The notes under the pieces were generated by a model, which worked only from the letters and a program-made list of their open reading frames with translations, did not search any database and was not told the DNA's origin. A stretch of DNA of 40,509 bases from an uncultured Candidatus Saccharibacteria bacterium (lineage in GTDB: Bacteria; Patescibacteria; Saccharimonadia; Saccharimonadales; JACDBH01). The stretch lies in contig CAMLHD010000002.1 in NCBI GenBank assembly GCA_946479835.1, positions 1 through 40,509 of the forward strand. The letters run 5' to 3'. The translations under genes and the position numbers were made by a program. Each line of letters opens with the position of its first letter. The stretch's first letter is position 1. Below are positions 39,981 to 40,509 of the stretch, in pieces.

Positions 39981-40010
39981 AAGAGCCACACTATATTTGG
40001 TGTGGCTCTT
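39981..40010 (-). terminator. intrinsic terminator of the LysM gene
   Basis: A perfect 11-bp stem (AAGAGCCACAC, 39981-39991, with 40000-40010) and an 8-nt loop; on the minus strand it is followed by TTCTTT. It separates the LysM gene from the dcw promoter. Confidence 0.85.
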
Positions 40011-40030
40011 GGGCATTAAAACGCTAGTGG

Positions 40031-40465
40031 TTATGGCTGGTCTGGTGATTCGCGGTGCGGCAGATAAAGCACTGCTCCGGGCTGAACTTCACTGGTGCCG
40101 CCGTTCTGGACTTCCAAATCGTGGACAATGTTCCTTACATCGGTGTGTAAGCCGTATGTTTCCTTGTATTCCTCAGCAACACCGTAAAGATCAGGAGCCA
40201 CGCCCAACTCTTCTGGCTCGGCATCAGGATCTATCCTGAAGCTATCATATTGGGCAGTCCGGGTTGTCGGATCAAGCGATTCTACTTCTGTGCGATCCAC
40301 CAGGAAGCTGCCTTCGTCATCGGCCCTAACGGCGTTGAAACCGGCCACAGCCGTACCGGCCAGCACTGTACCAACTACAAGACGGCGCAAAGCGTAATTA
40401 GGTTCCGGCAATTCCCGCTTCACGCGGTGGTGTTGGCGATGGCGTGGATATTTATCTTTTGTCAT
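40031..40465 (-). CDS. membrane-anchored or secreted LysM-domain protein
   Basis: This 144-residue protein has a very basic, His-rich N-terminus (KDKYPRHRQHHRVKRE), a signal/anchor helix (about 27-46) and a C-terminal LysM domain (about 95-140, with DLYGVAEEYKETYG and VQPGAVLYLPH). LysM binds peptidoglycan GlcNAc. I chose the ATG at 40465; the in-frame ATG at 40477 lies inside the -10 box and cannot be in the mRNA. Its neighbour operon builds peptidoglycan, which fits an envelope role. Confidence 0.78.
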   Translation of the reverse strand: MTKDKYPRHRQHHRVKRELPEPNYALRRLVVGTVLAGTAVAGFNAVRADDEGSFLVDRTEVESLDPTTRTAQYDSFRIDPDAEPEELGVAPDLYGVAEEYKETYGLHTDVRNIVHDLEVQNGGTSEVQPGAVLYLPHRESPDQP

Positions 40466-40504
40466 AACGCTAAACATTATACGTTATGCTTAAGCTTTTG
40501 TCAA
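40463..40504 (-). promoter_or_regulatory. consensus promoter with bracketing operator for the LysM gene
   Basis: On the minus strand TTGACA (40504-40499), a 17-bp spacer and TATAAT (40481-40476) are perfect hexamers. CATAACG (40463-40469) and CGTTATG (40482-40488) form a 7-bp inverted repeat with a 12-bp spacer around the -10 and the start site, where a bound repressor would block transcription. The predicted leader is about 4 nt. Confidence 0.75.
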
Positions 40505-40509
40505 GTTTA

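Overview
The window looks like a piece of a Patescibacteria (CPR) chromosome, most likely Candidatus Saccharibacteria. This is an inference from gene content: many single-pass envelope proteins with low-complexity cytosolic tails, a sortase, a sigma-region-4/HARE-HTH fusion, an orphan VirD4/TraD-like ATPase, DUF3048 and cohesin-like surface proteins, and a short dcw cluster. TGA is used as a normal stop (ABC ATPase, pth, the DUF3048 gene), so the recoded CPR lineages that read UGA as glycine are unlikely.

Layout. 1-5.7 kb: tail of a truncated gene, tRNA-Leu(CAA), sortase, PEGA/propeller membrane protein, and a three-gene unit (DUF4367-like protein, ABC ATPase, ABC-2 permease). 5.7-7.3 kb: gltX on the minus strand. 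7.4-16.8 kb: a surface and signalling block with a DUF3048 protein coupled to a PAS histidine kinase and a single-domain response regulator, tRNA-Glu(CTC), a secreted cohesin/dockerin protein overlapping a membrane-anchored cohesin-like protein, a second PAS kinase, a response regulator with a very long Pro/Ala tail, and an RsuA/RluB pseudouridine synthase. 16.8-20.6 kb: ParB-like gene, der, DUF3592 protein, pth. 20.6-22.45 kb: an accessory interval holding a very GC-rich foreign-looking gene bracketed by a 16-bp inverted repeat, an orphan gene, and a probable new structured RNA gene on the minus strand with its own promoter and terminator. 22.4-31 kb: dprA, an orphan gene, topA, an alpha/beta-hydrolase-like gene, the sigma4/HARE regulator and the TraD-like ATPase. 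31-31.5 kb: AT-rich gene-free switch region with a dif-like palindrome and an exact DnaA box. 31.5-40.5 kb: all minus strand, a LysM protein followed by the dcw operon mraZ-rsmH-ftsL-ftsI-mraY-ftsW-murG-ftsQ.

How the genes work together. The dcw genes supply lipid II synthesis (MraY, MurG) and the septal synthase and divisome parts (FtsW, FtsI, FtsL, FtsQ), apparently under MraZ autorepression through four 10-bp-phased TGGG boxes in the promoter. The 7.4-16.1 kb block looks like two envelope-sensing two-component systems interleaved with adhesion or scaffold proteins. Genes left of 31 kb are mostly plus and genes right of it are all minus, so transcription converges there, which fits a replication terminus if the dif-like site is real. 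Several genes have a -10 box so close to the start codon that their mRNAs should be nearly leaderless.
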